From UBA5614 sp034678545 (GTDB taxonomy: Bacteria; Cloacimonadota; Cloacimonadia; Cloacimonadales; Cloacimonadaceae): a stretch of 64,000 nucleotides of DNA. Position numbers and translations under genes: made by a program. Below, one piece after another: positions 8,426 through 16,006 of the stretch; positions within the stretch are counted from its first letter, which is position 1, and each line of letters starts with the position of its first letter. The stretch lies in contig JAXDBS010000044.1 in assembly GCA_034678545.1 (NCBI GenBank), forward strand, positions 1 through 64,000, given 5' to 3'. The notes under the pieces were generated by a model. That model had not been told where the DNA came from and searched no databases. It saw nothing but the letters and a program-made list of their open reading frames with translations.

Positions 8426-9405
8426 TGCCGGAACATCTGGAAATCGTGGAACAGCTTCAGGACAAGCGCAAGCGGCTGCTTGCCGAAATACACAAGGTCA
8501 TCATCGGCCAGGACAGGGTGATTGACGACCTGGTGATCGGGCTCTTCTCAAACGGGCATATGCTGCTCGAGGGTGTGCCCGGCCTGGCCAAGACTTTGCT
8601 CATCTCGACCATCGCCAGGGCCTTTAACCTCAGCTTCAACCGCATCCAGTTCACACCCGATCTGATGCCATCCGACATCACCGGATCGGAGATCCTCAAC
8701 CAGGCGGGGGACAGGGGCACCAATTACTATGATTTCATCAAGGGGCCGGTGTTCGCCAATATCATTCTGGCGGACGAGATCAACCGCACTCCGCCCAAAA
8801 CCCAGGCCGCTTTGCTCCAAGCCATGCAGGAAAACCAGGTGACCTATGGTAATAGAACATGGGACCTGGATCTGCCGTTCATCGTTTTGGCGACCCAGAA
8901 CCCGATCGAGCAGGAAGGGACTTATCCCTTGCCGGAGGCTCAATTGGACCGTTTTATGTTTTATATTAATATTGAGTACCCGACTTTGGAGGAGGAAAAA
9001 CTGATCGTGGCACACACTGCCGGACTGGAAGACATCCAGGTCAGCCGGATTATGGACGCCGCGGATCTTATCCAGGCGCAGAAAGCGATCCGCTCTATTC
9101 CGGTGAGCGAGCACGTGATCAATTTCGCCGTGAACCTGGTGCGCTCCACCCGCCCCAACGAAAGCGGGGCCAGCGACTACATTAAAAAATGGGTGAATTG
9201 GGGGGCGGGACCGCGTGCTTCCCAGTTCCTGATCTGGACAGCCAAAGCCCGGGCCGCTCTGCTGGGCAGGCTTACCCCTTCGGAGGACGATGTGATGAAA
9301 GTTGCCGAGATCGTATTGCAGCACCGCATCATTGTGTCCTTCGCGGCAGAGGCGGAAAGCATCCGCTCCCGCGACGTCATTCAGCATCTGCTTGAGCGGA
9401 CATAG
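8425..9405 (+). CDS. moxR: MoxR-family AAA+ ATPase
   Basis: Cytoplasmic AAA+ chaperone-like ATPase, 326 residues. Visible motifs are Walker A GVPGLAKT near residue 50, Walker B LADEINRTPPKTQ, sensor 1 ATQNPIEQEGTYPLPEAQ and the arginine-finger segment LDRF. MoxR proteins usually act with DUF58/VWA proteins to mature or assemble other complexes. No DUF58 or VWA gene follows here; the next gene is an exported LVIVD protein and the preceding one a lipid-flippase-like protein. The context is therefore unusual for the family. It overlaps the previous stop by one base. Confidence 0.93.
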   Translation: MPEHLEIVEQLQDKRKRLLAEIHKVIIGQDRVIDDLVIGLFSNGHMLLEGVPGLAKTLLISTIARAFNLSFNRIQFTPDLMPSDITGSEILNQAGDRGTNYYDFIKGPVFANIILADEINRTPPKTQAALLQAMQENQVTYGNRTWDLDLPFIVLATQNPIEQEGTYPLPEAQLDRFMFYINIEYPTLEEEKLIVAHTAGLEDIQVSRIMDAADLIQAQKAIRSIPVSEHVINFAVNLVRSTRPNESGASDYIKKWVNWGAGPRASQFLIWTAKARAALLGRLTPSEDDVMKVAEIVLQHRIIVSFAAEAESIRSRDVIQHLLERT

Positions 9406-9413
9406 AGGGGAGG

Positions 9414-10352
9414 ATGGCCCGGAAAAGATCAGTTCTGCTCGCGGCTTTGCTCTTGTCATGCCTGACGCTTTCCGGGTTTGACGACAAATTTGTCCGCCAG
9501 GTTTATCACTCGCCCAACCCCATCGCCCGCAACATCAAATGCAACGGCGAGTTGGTCTATGTTTATAACGACTGGTACCTGTATGTCTATTCGCTGGCTA
9601 ATATCTGGAATCCGGTGATTGAAACCGGATTTCTGAGCACCTATCCGATCACCGACGTCGAGACCCTGGCCCAAAACCAGTTGTTCATCTGCTCCCACGA
9701 ACCGGCTAATTATATCACGGAACTCGATTCCCTCAATACTTTCGGACGCATCTATACGGTCCAGCGGCTCACCTGCACTAAAGTCAAGCGCGAAGGGACA
9801 CTGCTCTATGCGTCGCACCGGGATAACGGTCTGGAGATCTATGACATCAGCAAAAGCGTCTATCCCCAGCTCCTGGCCGGCTTTTCGGAAAACTGGGGCG
9901 TCATCGACCTGGAGGCACGCTATCCGGAAGTGCACGCCCTCAATGATTTCGGCTATGTGAACATTGACGTGACTGACATCACTCACCCGCGTACCGTTGG
10001 TTCCAATTACGAGATCGTGGATGGCAAAATACTCAGCGTCAACCGCAATATAGCTTGGGTTGGCGCGGGCAGCACCCTGCTGGCCGTCGAGGTCACTTAT
10101 CCGGACAAGCCCGTCATCATCAACCGCTACCGCTTCTCCGCCGACATCAACGCCATCGAGGCCCGGGGAAACGAGCTGTTCATCGCGCTGACGACCTCCG
10201 GCCTCAAGATCATGGATATTGCCAATCCCAGGAAGATCAGCGAAAAAAACCAATTCTACCATAAATCGGGGATAACTTCCATCGCCCTTGAAGGCGATTA
10301 CATCTACCTCGGGGCCGACACCAAGGGCTGGTTCGTCCTCGAATACAGATAA
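9414..10352 (+). CDS. exported LVIVD-repeat beta-propeller protein
   Basis: 312 residues with an N-terminal signal peptide (MARKRSVLLAALLLSCLTLSG; cysteine 16 is followed by LTLSG, so a lipoprotein is not obvious). The mature part is a series of ~40-residue LVIVD-like units, such as LEIYDISKSVYPQLLAGF, VNIDVTDITHPRTVG and LKIMDIANPRKIS, each starting with a strand and ending in a turn, consistent with a beta-propeller. No catalytic motif is seen. It is the last gene of the cassette and starts 8 bases after moxR; AGAGG at 9404-9408 serves as ribosome site. The role is unknown; surface or periplasmic binding is an inference from fold and signal. Confidence 0.75.
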   Translation: MARKRSVLLAALLLSCLTLSGFDDKFVRQVYHSPNPIARNIKCNGELVYVYNDWYLYVYSLANIWNPVIETGFLSTYPITDVETLAQNQLFICSHEPANYITELDSLNTFGRIYTVQRLTCTKVKREGTLLYASHRDNGLEIYDISKSVYPQLLAGFSENWGVIDLEARYPEVHALNDFGYVNIDVTDITHPRTVGSNYEIVDGKILSVNRNIAWVGAGSTLLAVEVTYPDKPVIINRYRFSADINAIEARGNELFIALTTSGLKIMDIANPRKISEKNQFYHKSGITSIALEGDYIYLGADTKGWFVLEYR

Positions 10353-10617
10353 TTTTCATCCTGCTCCCTTTTCTTCTTTTATCGCTCCACAGGCCGTAAC
10401 GGCTGACTCCCCCGCCTGTATATTTTCCTCTGTACCGTTTCTACTCGTACGTCTTTCCTGCGCAGGAACGACGGACGAGTAGAAACGGGGCAGTAGGATG
10501 TCGTCCTTCGCTTGACGGGGAACCTGAGGTTCCCTCTCTTCTACCCCAGCCGGCAAGCTGTCAGGGGATCTTGGGTGCGAGGACGACGGATTGCATGCAC
10601 GGGAATGACAGAAAAAT
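10353..10617. other. convergent intergenic region made of nested inverted repeats
   Basis: No gene is supported here. The stretch holds a near-perfect 54-base palindrome (10435-10488), a second perfect hairpin (arms 10518-10524 and 10528-10534), and a long-range pair GTCGTCCT (10500-10507) with AGGACGAC (10580-10587). The minus-strand reading includes VVPAQERRTSR and CHSRACNPSS, the kind of spurious translation given by dispersed palindromic repeats of the GTCATTCC type. It sits between two convergent genes, a usual home for such elements. Confidence 0.6.
10435..10488. repeat. 54-base near-perfect inverted repeat (REP/MITE-like)
   Basis: Arms CCGTTTCTACTCGT (10435-10448) and ACGAGTAGAAACGG (10475-10488) are exact reverse complements. 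The inner part continues pairing to the centre, which is the perfect palindrome TTCCTGCGCAGGAA (10455-10468). Over 27 base pairs there are only two mismatches. Without a poly-T tail it is not a simple terminator. A palindromic repeat or remnant of a miniature element is the best explanation. Confidence 0.75.
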
Positions 10618-10640
10618 GCTCCGGCCAAAAAAGCCGGAGC
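10618..10640 (-). terminator. intrinsic terminator for the 10664-14170 gene
   Basis: Perfect 8-bp stem GCTCCGGC/GCCGGAGC with a 7-base loop, 24 bases beyond the minus-strand stop. Read on the minus strand it is followed by ATTTTT. It may also serve the convergent + strand transcript. Confidence 0.75.
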
Positions 10641-10663
10641 TTATTATATGAATAGCGGACGGG

Positions 10664-13600
10664 TTATCTCACAAGCAGAAGCTTGCGGGTCCGTGTCTGG
10701 CCGGCTGCGTTGAGTTTGCAGAGATAGATCCCGACGGCGGAGGCGGCCCCGTTATCGTCTTTGCCGTCCCAAGTCACAGCGTGCGTGCCTTTGTTCAACC
10801 GGCCGCGGTGCAAAGCGCGGACCAACTGCCCCTTGGAATTATAAATATTCAGGCTGACTTCCTCCTTGGTGTTGACAGTGAAGCCGATGCTCGTTTCACG
10901 AGCGAAGGGATTGGGTTGATTCCGTCCCAGGGTAAAGGGTTCCTGGGCGGCCGCCTGGTCCTCATTGGCCACAAAATCATCCGGCGGGTCAGTGGTGATC
11001 CGGACCGCCAGCCCGGCCTGCAGGGGAGAGGCGGTGACGGGGTAGATGTTGGCGAAGGAGTAGGTGAGGCCGTCGTTCTGCAGATGATTCTCGACACCCA
11101 CGGTGCTGTAGTTGCTGGTCAGGGAGGGGTTGTCGATCGTGTGATACTGGAAGACGATGTCGCCGTCCGTCCCAGTTTGGGGATAGAGGAGCAGCTGGAA
11201 TTTTTCGAGGGAGGGATTGGCCAGCTCGATGGTGTACTGGCTGTAGGCGTCGTTCCATTCCACGATGTAGCGGTTGTTGGCCTGGTCATGCCAATTGCAG
11301 ATGCGCATGTCGTTAAAGGTATAGAGAGTGTCCACCTGGACGCGCATGCCCTTGAGGTCGTCCCAATAGGGCGCAACCATAGCATAAGGCCCCAGGGCGG
11401 CGGGGATGTAGAGATTGTTGAAGTCCGACATCCAGGTGGGGACGAAGGAGACCCAGCCGTTGGAGCAAATTGTCAGCCGGTCATAATCTATCCCGTAATA
11501 GCGAAAGCTGAAGGGTAGATCCACCGTGTAGGAAGCGTCGTCCTTGATGAGGTGAACCTCGCCGGCGCCGCCGTTGCGGGGATCGATCTCGACCCACTGG
11601 TAAGACGGATGCTGCGGATAGTCCAAATCAAAGCTGTCATAGGCGAAATAACCGTAGCCGTCCGGCCCGGTGGGATCCGTGGCAGAGGGATTCCCGGCCA
11701 CCATGGCATAATGGCTGTGGGTGACATATCCGCCCGCGCCGGTGACGGTGAAAAGCAACGGAATGCTGCGCCCGACGAAACAGCCGGACTGGACCTGGAT
11801 GGCGGCCTGGAACTGGGTGAAGCCGTTCACGGGCAGGTCGCCAAGGTTGATTGTGTCTGAGATGACAGACGCGGCGTCGGTCGAGGACTGGACCTGGACC
11901 GCGGCGTTCTGCATGGCGGCTGTCCCGGTATTGGTGATATTGAAAGTGACCATGGTGGCGGAACCGATGGTGAGGCCACCCAGATATTCCGGAGTGATTG
12001 TGAAGAGCGGGCCTCCGGTCTGCAATTCGAATTCCATGCCTGCACCCGCGAAGGGAATCCCCAACTGAAAGACGACTATGTTGCCATAGGGGGTGGAAGG
12101 GCTGACGGTGAAGCTGAAATTCAGCAGGGCGGACATGCCTTGCGGGAGGGTGACTTCCTGGGTCGGGTTGCTGATCGTGACTAGACCGCCCGGATCAGCG
12201 GACAGATAGACCGGCGTGTTAGTGTAAGGAATGGACGAGTAGTTTTTGAGCGTAAGGGCGAGCTGATAGGTCTGCCCTGGATCGAGGACCTCGCCCACCA
12301 GGCTGTTGCTGACCAGCCCCACGGTGGCATTGGCCGTCGGGGTCAGGGTCGTGACCAGGGGAACGAAATCAGGCTTGTTTATGGTCAGGGTGAGATTCCC
12401 TACTTGCTCGGGATCGATCGGCAAAAGGGCGTATCCGTCGTGGACGCGGGCGTAGGTGTAGGACTGGTTGTCCTTGGTGCCGGACACAATGGCGCCGTTC
12501 AGGTTGGGAGCGGTGATCCTGATATGGGAGGCGGACTGGGCAAATTCGGTCCCGCCGTTGATGACCGACGTTGGTATGGTCTGGGGTACGAGCATCCACA
12601 TCCTGAGCGTTGGGTCGGAGAGGATGTTATAGACATGGAAATAGAAGGAGACATTCCCGTTGGAAGCGAGGTCGAGGGGATAGTTGTTGTAGAGCTCGAC
12701 CTTCCCGGCCAGGACAGAGGCCCCCAAACTGCGCTCGCCGTCGTCCAGAATACTTGAGAAGATGCCGCTGGAGATCGTGTTGTTGAGATTGGTCTTGGTG
12801 TGGAGGTCTGAGGGTCCGACAAAGCCGACGCAGCCTCCTGGTGAGGCGATGGTCCCCATGCGCATCCACTTCTCGCCGAAGCAGGGATTGAGGGAATTGG
12901 CATAATCGCCGGTGTTGCAGACGATGGAAAAGACGACGGGCATGCGGGAGCCGTTGATCAACGATGAATTCAGATCCACGTTGTGAAAGGAAGGATAGTG
13001 CCAGCCATCAGCCGCGCCCCAGCCACGGTAGCTGACATACTGCACCCCCTGGTTGATGGAGGCCTGGATCAGGCTAGCGCCACTGACAGTGGGATTCTCC
13101 AGCGTGTAAAAGACAGTGTCGACCTGGGTGTAGCCGGTGGCCAGCATTTTTTCCCTGAGCCACATCGACATCTGATACGGTGTGACGGGGCGGAGGCCGC
13201 CCTCGGCGTAATTGCCAGCCACCACTAGGCTGCGGCGCATCCAGTTGGTGTTCGTCATGTAGGGTGTCTTTTCGTAACTCACGGTCTTGTTCAGCATGGT
13301 CAGGAGCTCGCTGATATCGCCAAACGAGAAGCGGCCGGAGAGCATTTCGGGGAAATAATCATCGCCGGTTAACATGGTGTAGTGATTATCGTCGGCGTCG
13401 TGCTCCGATCCGTCCGGTGATGTGTAGATATTAGTCGGGACGGCGTAGGAGCCGGTGACATCGCCCAGGATCAGGAGATGGTCGCAATGGTACTGGCTGT
13501 AGTGGTTTTGGACAAAGTCTTTCAGAGCCGCGGTCGTGGTGCCTATGTTCTGGATGGATTCGACGTAAACGTCATAGCCGATAGACCGTTTCCAGGCAAT

Positions 13601-14170
13601 GAAGTTGGCTAGATAATCCGTCAGGGAATTGTGGGAGATGATCAGCAGCCCCGGCCTGGCCAGCGGCAGGTCCCTCAGGTAGGAGGTTTCATAATTGGCG
13701 GCGAGCTCTTTGTAAGCCCTGACAAAAGAGGGCGAGACGGAAGCGGGAAGGTCTACCGTCCCGGACCCGACCAGATCGAACTGGACGCTTTCCAGCACTT
13801 TGTAGGAGGTATCATGGCTGACTTGGCGTACAACCTGAACGGTAAAACCATGCATTTCCCGGAAGGTGAAGGAATTGGCCAGATAGACCAAGGCGGGGTC
13901 CACCTGCTCGGATGTCCTGAGATAAGCGCCGCCGGAGTCAAATTCCTTCCAGCGCATGCCCGTGACATTGATCCCGGCCTGAAGACAGGGCAGGGCAAAG
14001 GTGTGTGATTCCACCAGGGGAAAAGCTTTATCAGCCGTGAGGTCTGGAACGGCTACGCTTCGGGCCAGGCTAACCGCCAGGCGGTTTTCCGCCGAGCTGG
14101 ACAGATCCAGTTCGAAACTGAAAGCGAGCGCTGATATCATCGTCAGGCAGAGCATTACATAATATCTCAT
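10664..14170 (-). CDS. exported gingipain-like (C25 family) protein with C-terminal sorting domain
   Basis: 1168 residues: signal peptide (1-18), propeptide-like region, C25 caspase-like domain (~175-540), CARDB/Ig-like repeats (~540-860), a nidogen-like FYG/CSNGWVSF domain (~870-1060), then LGRNQPNPF and an FlgD-type sorting domain (1085-1168) ending KLLLVR. The expected nucleophile is Cys418 (VCNTGDY). At the position of the gingipain catalytic histidine (YxGHG), this protein has YRGWG with Trp384, so normal C25 catalysis is doubtful unless another His (H391 in GWHYP) substitutes. The terminal domain matches the kind read by type IX-like secretion. AGGAGA precedes the ATG by four bases. Probably a surface or secreted protease relative. 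Confidence 0.88.
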   Translation of the reverse strand: MRYYVMLCLTMISALAFSFELDLSSSAENRLAVSLARSVAVPDLTADKAFPLVESHTFALPCLQAGINVTGMRWKEFDSGGAYLRTSEQVDPALVYLANSFTFREMHGFTVQVVRQVSHDTSYKVLESVQFDLVGSGTVDLPASVSPSFVRAYKELAANYETSYLRDLPLARPGLLIISHNSLTDYLANFIAWKRSIGYDVYVESIQNIGTTTAALKDFVQNHYSQYHCDHLLILGDVTGSYAVPTNIYTSPDGSEHDADDNHYTMLTGDDYFPEMLSGRFSFGDISELLTMLNKTVSYEKTPYMTNTNWMRRSLVVAGNYAEGGLRPVTPYQMSMWLREKMLATGYTQVDTVFYTLENPTVSGASLIQASINQGVQYVSYRGWGAADGWHYPSFHNVDLNSSLINGSRMPVVFSIVCNTGDYANSLNPCFGEKWMRMGTIASPGGCVGFVGPSDLHTKTNLNNTISSGIFSSILDDGERSLGASVLAGKVELYNNYPLDLASNGNVSFYFHVYNILSDPTLRMWMLVPQTIPTSVINGGTEFAQSASHIRITAPNLNGAIVSGTKDNQSYTYARVHDGYALLPIDPEQVGNLTLTINKPDFVPLVTTLTPTANATVGLVSNSLVGEVLDPGQTYQLALTLKNYSSIPYTNTPVYLSADPGGLVTISNPTQEVTLPQGMSALLNFSFTVSPSTPYGNIVVFQLGIPFAGAGMEFELQTGGPLFTITPEYLGGLTIGSATMVTFNITNTGTAAMQNAAVQVQSSTDAASVISDTINLGDLPVNGFTQFQAAIQVQSGCFVGRSIPLLFTVTGAGGYVTHSHYAMVAGNPSATDPTGPDGYGYFAYDSFDLDYPQHPSYQWVEIDPRNGGAGEVHLIKDDASYTVDLPFSFRYYGIDYDRLTICSNGWVSFVPTWMSDFNNLYIPAALGPYAMVAPYWDDLKGMRVQVDTLYTFNDMRICNWHDQANNRYIVEWNDAYSQYTIELANPSLEKFQLLLYPQTGTDGDIVFQYHTIDNPSLTSNYSTVGVENHLQNDGLTYSFANIYPVTASPLQAGLAVRITTDPPDDFVANEDQAAAQEPFTLGRNQPNPFARETSIGFTVNTKEEVSLNIYNSKGQLVRALHRGRLNKGTHAVTWDGKDDNGAASAVGIYLCKLNAAGQTRTRKLLLVR

Positions 14171-14319
14171 GAGTTCTCCTGTGCATATTTAAGTAAACTG
14201 ATTGAATGCAATTATTATTCCCAAAGGGATTCGGCAAGCGGATAATGGAAAATCCACAAACACGCGAAACAGGCATTAAAATTGCATATCATCTGAAAAC
14301 TAAAATTTGAAGAGCTTGG

Positions 14320-15261
14320 ATGATGAGGAAAACACTCTTTTACATACTGCTTGGCTGCTTGACTCTGCTGATGGCCAGTTGCGGAAAGAATATCAACCTG
14401 ACCGATCCGGATATCTCTGACCCGGCTGCCCTGGCCTTCGGAACAGAAGAGACATTCGACATCGTTACCTGGAACATAGAGAATTTTCCCAAGCGGGATC
14501 CCGAAACATCGGACCTGTTGAAAACCCTGCTGCCCGCCTTGAAAGCGGATTGCATAGCGATACAGGAAGTGAACAACATATCGGCCTTTCACTCGCTGGT
14601 AAGCAAGATCCCCGGATGGTCATACAGGATCTCCAGTTCTGGGGACACCCAAACGGCGGTCATGTATGACACGTCCACCGTCCAGGTGGATTCCAGCGCG
14701 ACCATATTCACGGATATGAGCAATCCCTTTCCCCGGCCTCCGCTGCTCATGAAGATAAGATGGCAGCAGCAGGAACTGGTCCTGATCAGCCTCCACCTCA
14801 AGGCCTTCGGAGATAATGTGATTGATGAGGCGGACGCCTGGGATGAGGAAGTCAGAAGGCGCTACGCCTGCCAGCTGCTTGACCAATACATCGCGGAGAA
14901 TTTTGGCTCGAGCAAAGTACTGGTCGTAGGTGACATGAATGACCAGATCCAGGAAGCAGAGGCCAGTAACGTGTTTTTGAGCTTTATCGGAAAGCCCGCC
15001 GAGTATAAATTCGCCGACATGGGTATCGCGCAGAACCTGAGTTCCCAGAATTGCTCGTATCCCCCCTCCTCCAGCCATATAGACCACATACTGATGAGCA
15101 ACGAGTTGTTCTACGATTTTTCCCGGTCAGGGAATTATGCGTTGACGATCAGGATGGAACTGAAAGTGGTTGGCGGGTGGTTTAATTATGACAAATATCT
15201 GTCTGACCACCGGCCTGTGGCCGCCAGGTTCAAAATAATGCCAGAAACCGGAACGATTTGA
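14320..15261 (+). CDS. endonuclease/exonuclease/phosphatase (EEP) family lipoprotein
   Basis: 313 residues beginning with a lipoprotein signal (lipobox LMASC, Cys near residue 21). The EEP-fold motifs follow in order: TWNIENF near 50, IQEV near 82, LHLKAFGDN near 160, VGDMND near 204, SHIDHIL near 252 and SDHRPV near 300, with the catalytic Glu, Asp, Asn and His all present. Such enzymes cleave phosphodiester or phosphomonoester bonds in nucleic acids or phospholipids; the lipid anchor suggests extracellular or periplasmic nuclease or phosphatase work (inference). ATG codons occur at 14320 and 14323. It is divergent from the C25 gene across 149 bases and appears monocistronic. Confidence 0.87.
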   Translation: MMRKTLFYILLGCLTLLMASCGKNINLTDPDISDPAALAFGTEETFDIVTWNIENFPKRDPETSDLLKTLLPALKADCIAIQEVNNISAFHSLVSKIPGWSYRISSSGDTQTAVMYDTSTVQVDSSATIFTDMSNPFPRPPLLMKIRWQQQELVLISLHLKAFGDNVIDEADAWDEEVRRRYACQLLDQYIAENFGSSKVLVVGDMNDQIQEAEASNVFLSFIGKPAEYKFADMGIAQNLSSQNCSYPPSSSHIDHILMSNELFYDFSRSGNYALTIRMELKVVGGWFNYDKYLSDHRPVAARFKIMPETGTI

Positions 15262-15597
15262 GCGCGCATTGAATGCTCTTTGCATATGCGCCTGGAGGTG
15301 TTTCCAAGTCTGCCTGGCCGCTTGTGAATGAAATGGTAACCGCATTTACACTTACTTGTTTCACAGGCTTTTTCCGGCAAAATGTAAGATTTTACCAAGT
15401 GGGGAGTTGCGCCATTCATATGCGCTAAGATATTGTCATATTGCAGGATATGATTTTACGCGAAGCCTGGGTGGTCGCTAAAGTCGCTCTGCCAATGTAT
15501 AGAGACGAATTTTTTTGTTGACAGAATCCAGGAGTTCATCCAGGTATATAAGTGTTCTTACTCTGACCCTACCAAATTAAAGAAGAAAGGAGGTAAA
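15262..15597. other. 336-base intergenic region upstream of hup
   Basis: No open frame with gene-like features. Just after the lipoprotein stop there is an imperfect hairpin, GCGCAT (15264-15269) pairing with ATGCGC (15286-15291) around ATGC/GCAT, but no T-tract follows, so termination is uncertain. CATATGCGC occurs twice (15283-15291, 15417-15425). The 3' part holds the putative hup promoter. An unrecognised small RNA cannot be excluded. Confidence 0.4.
15518..15550 (+). promoter_or_regulatory. possible promoter of the HU gene
   Basis: TTGACA (15518-15523) follows a run of seven Ts and TATATA (15545-15550) lies 21 bases later, which is longer than the usual 16-18. A shifted -10 (AGGTAT at 15542) would give 18. 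The placement 50-80 bases before the ATG is right but the spacing lowers confidence. Confidence 0.35.
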
Positions 15598-15870
15598 ATG
15601 AGCAGAGAAGATTTAATTAAAAAGATCACAGACAAGACCGGCATGACCAAGAGAATGGCCGGCGAAGCCCTCACCGCAGTACTCGAAGGTGTGAAAGGTG
15701 CTTTGAAGAAAGGCGACAAGGTATCCTTGGTCGGTTTTGGCTCTTTTGCAGTAGCCAAGAGGAAAGCCCGCAACGGCATCAATCCCAAGACCAAGAAAGC
15801 CATCAAGATTCCAGCTCGCAAAGTACCTGTTTTCAAAGCTGGCAAGAAACTGAAAGACGCTGTGAAATAA
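15598..15870 (+). CDS. hup: HU-family histone-like DNA-binding protein
   Basis: 90 residues, the standard HU/IHF length. It starts MSREDLIKKITDKTGM and contains VSLVGFGSFAVAKRKARNGINPKT, the beta-arm with the conserved GFGSF and R-x-x-R-x-G-x-N-P motif that intercalates in the minor groove, and ends VPVFKAGKKLKDAVK. It binds and bends DNA and compacts the nucleoid. The ribosome site AAAGGAGG (15586-15593) is the strongest in the window, fitting a highly expressed protein. It is flanked by its own likely promoter and a strong terminator, so probably monocistronic. HU is preferred over IHF because no heterodimer partner is nearby. Confidence 0.97.
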   Translation: MSREDLIKKITDKTGMTKRMAGEALTAVLEGVKGALKKGDKVSLVGFGSFAVAKRKARNGINPKTKKAIKIPARKVPVFKAGKKLKDAVK

Positions 15871-15894
15871 TCCTTTGTTTCACACTACAACTAC

Positions 15895-15929
15895 GGGGCG
15901 GGGAGCAATTCCTGCCCCTTTTCTTTTGT
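15895..15929 (+). terminator. intrinsic terminator after hup
   Basis: A 10-bp stem (15895-15904 with 15909-15918, two G-U pairs) is closed by a GCAA tetraloop and followed by TTTTCTTTTG. It lies 24 bases after the hup stop and separates hup from dnaN. Confidence 0.82.
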
Positions 15930-15937
15930 TAAAAATG

Positions 15938-15964
15938 TTGACTGTTTACAAGCTGGCATATACT
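15938..15964 (+). promoter_or_regulatory. possible promoter of dnaN
   Basis: TTGACT (15938-15943) and TATACT (15959-15964) each match sigma-70 consensus at five of six positions, with a 15-base spacer. They lie directly after the hup terminator and about 45 bases before the dnaN ATG. Confidence 0.45.
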
Positions 15965-16006
15965 TGGCATTTAAAAATAAAAAACGCTGATTAGGGGTTA
16001 AAAAAA

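Noticed and set aside
8548..9459. 303-codon minus-strand open frame opposite moxR
   Set aside because: Antisense shadow of a well-supported gene, without a start signal or recognisable domain.
10356..10628. 90-codon minus-strand open frame in the intergenic repeat
   Set aside because: It is the translation of palindromic repeat DNA (VVPAQERRTSR-like) rather than a protein gene.
10781..11518. 245-codon + strand open frame opposite the C25 gene
   Set aside because: Antisense to a well-supported exported protein; composition follows the opposite-strand codon pattern.
15283..15425. Direct repeat CATATGCGC (15283 and 15417)
   Set aside because: Nine bases and only two copies; too short to be convincing.
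15262..15597. Possible replication origin near hup-dnaN-recF
   Set aside because: No exact TTATCCACA boxes or A+T-rich unwinding region with repeats were seen, and dnaA is not in the window.
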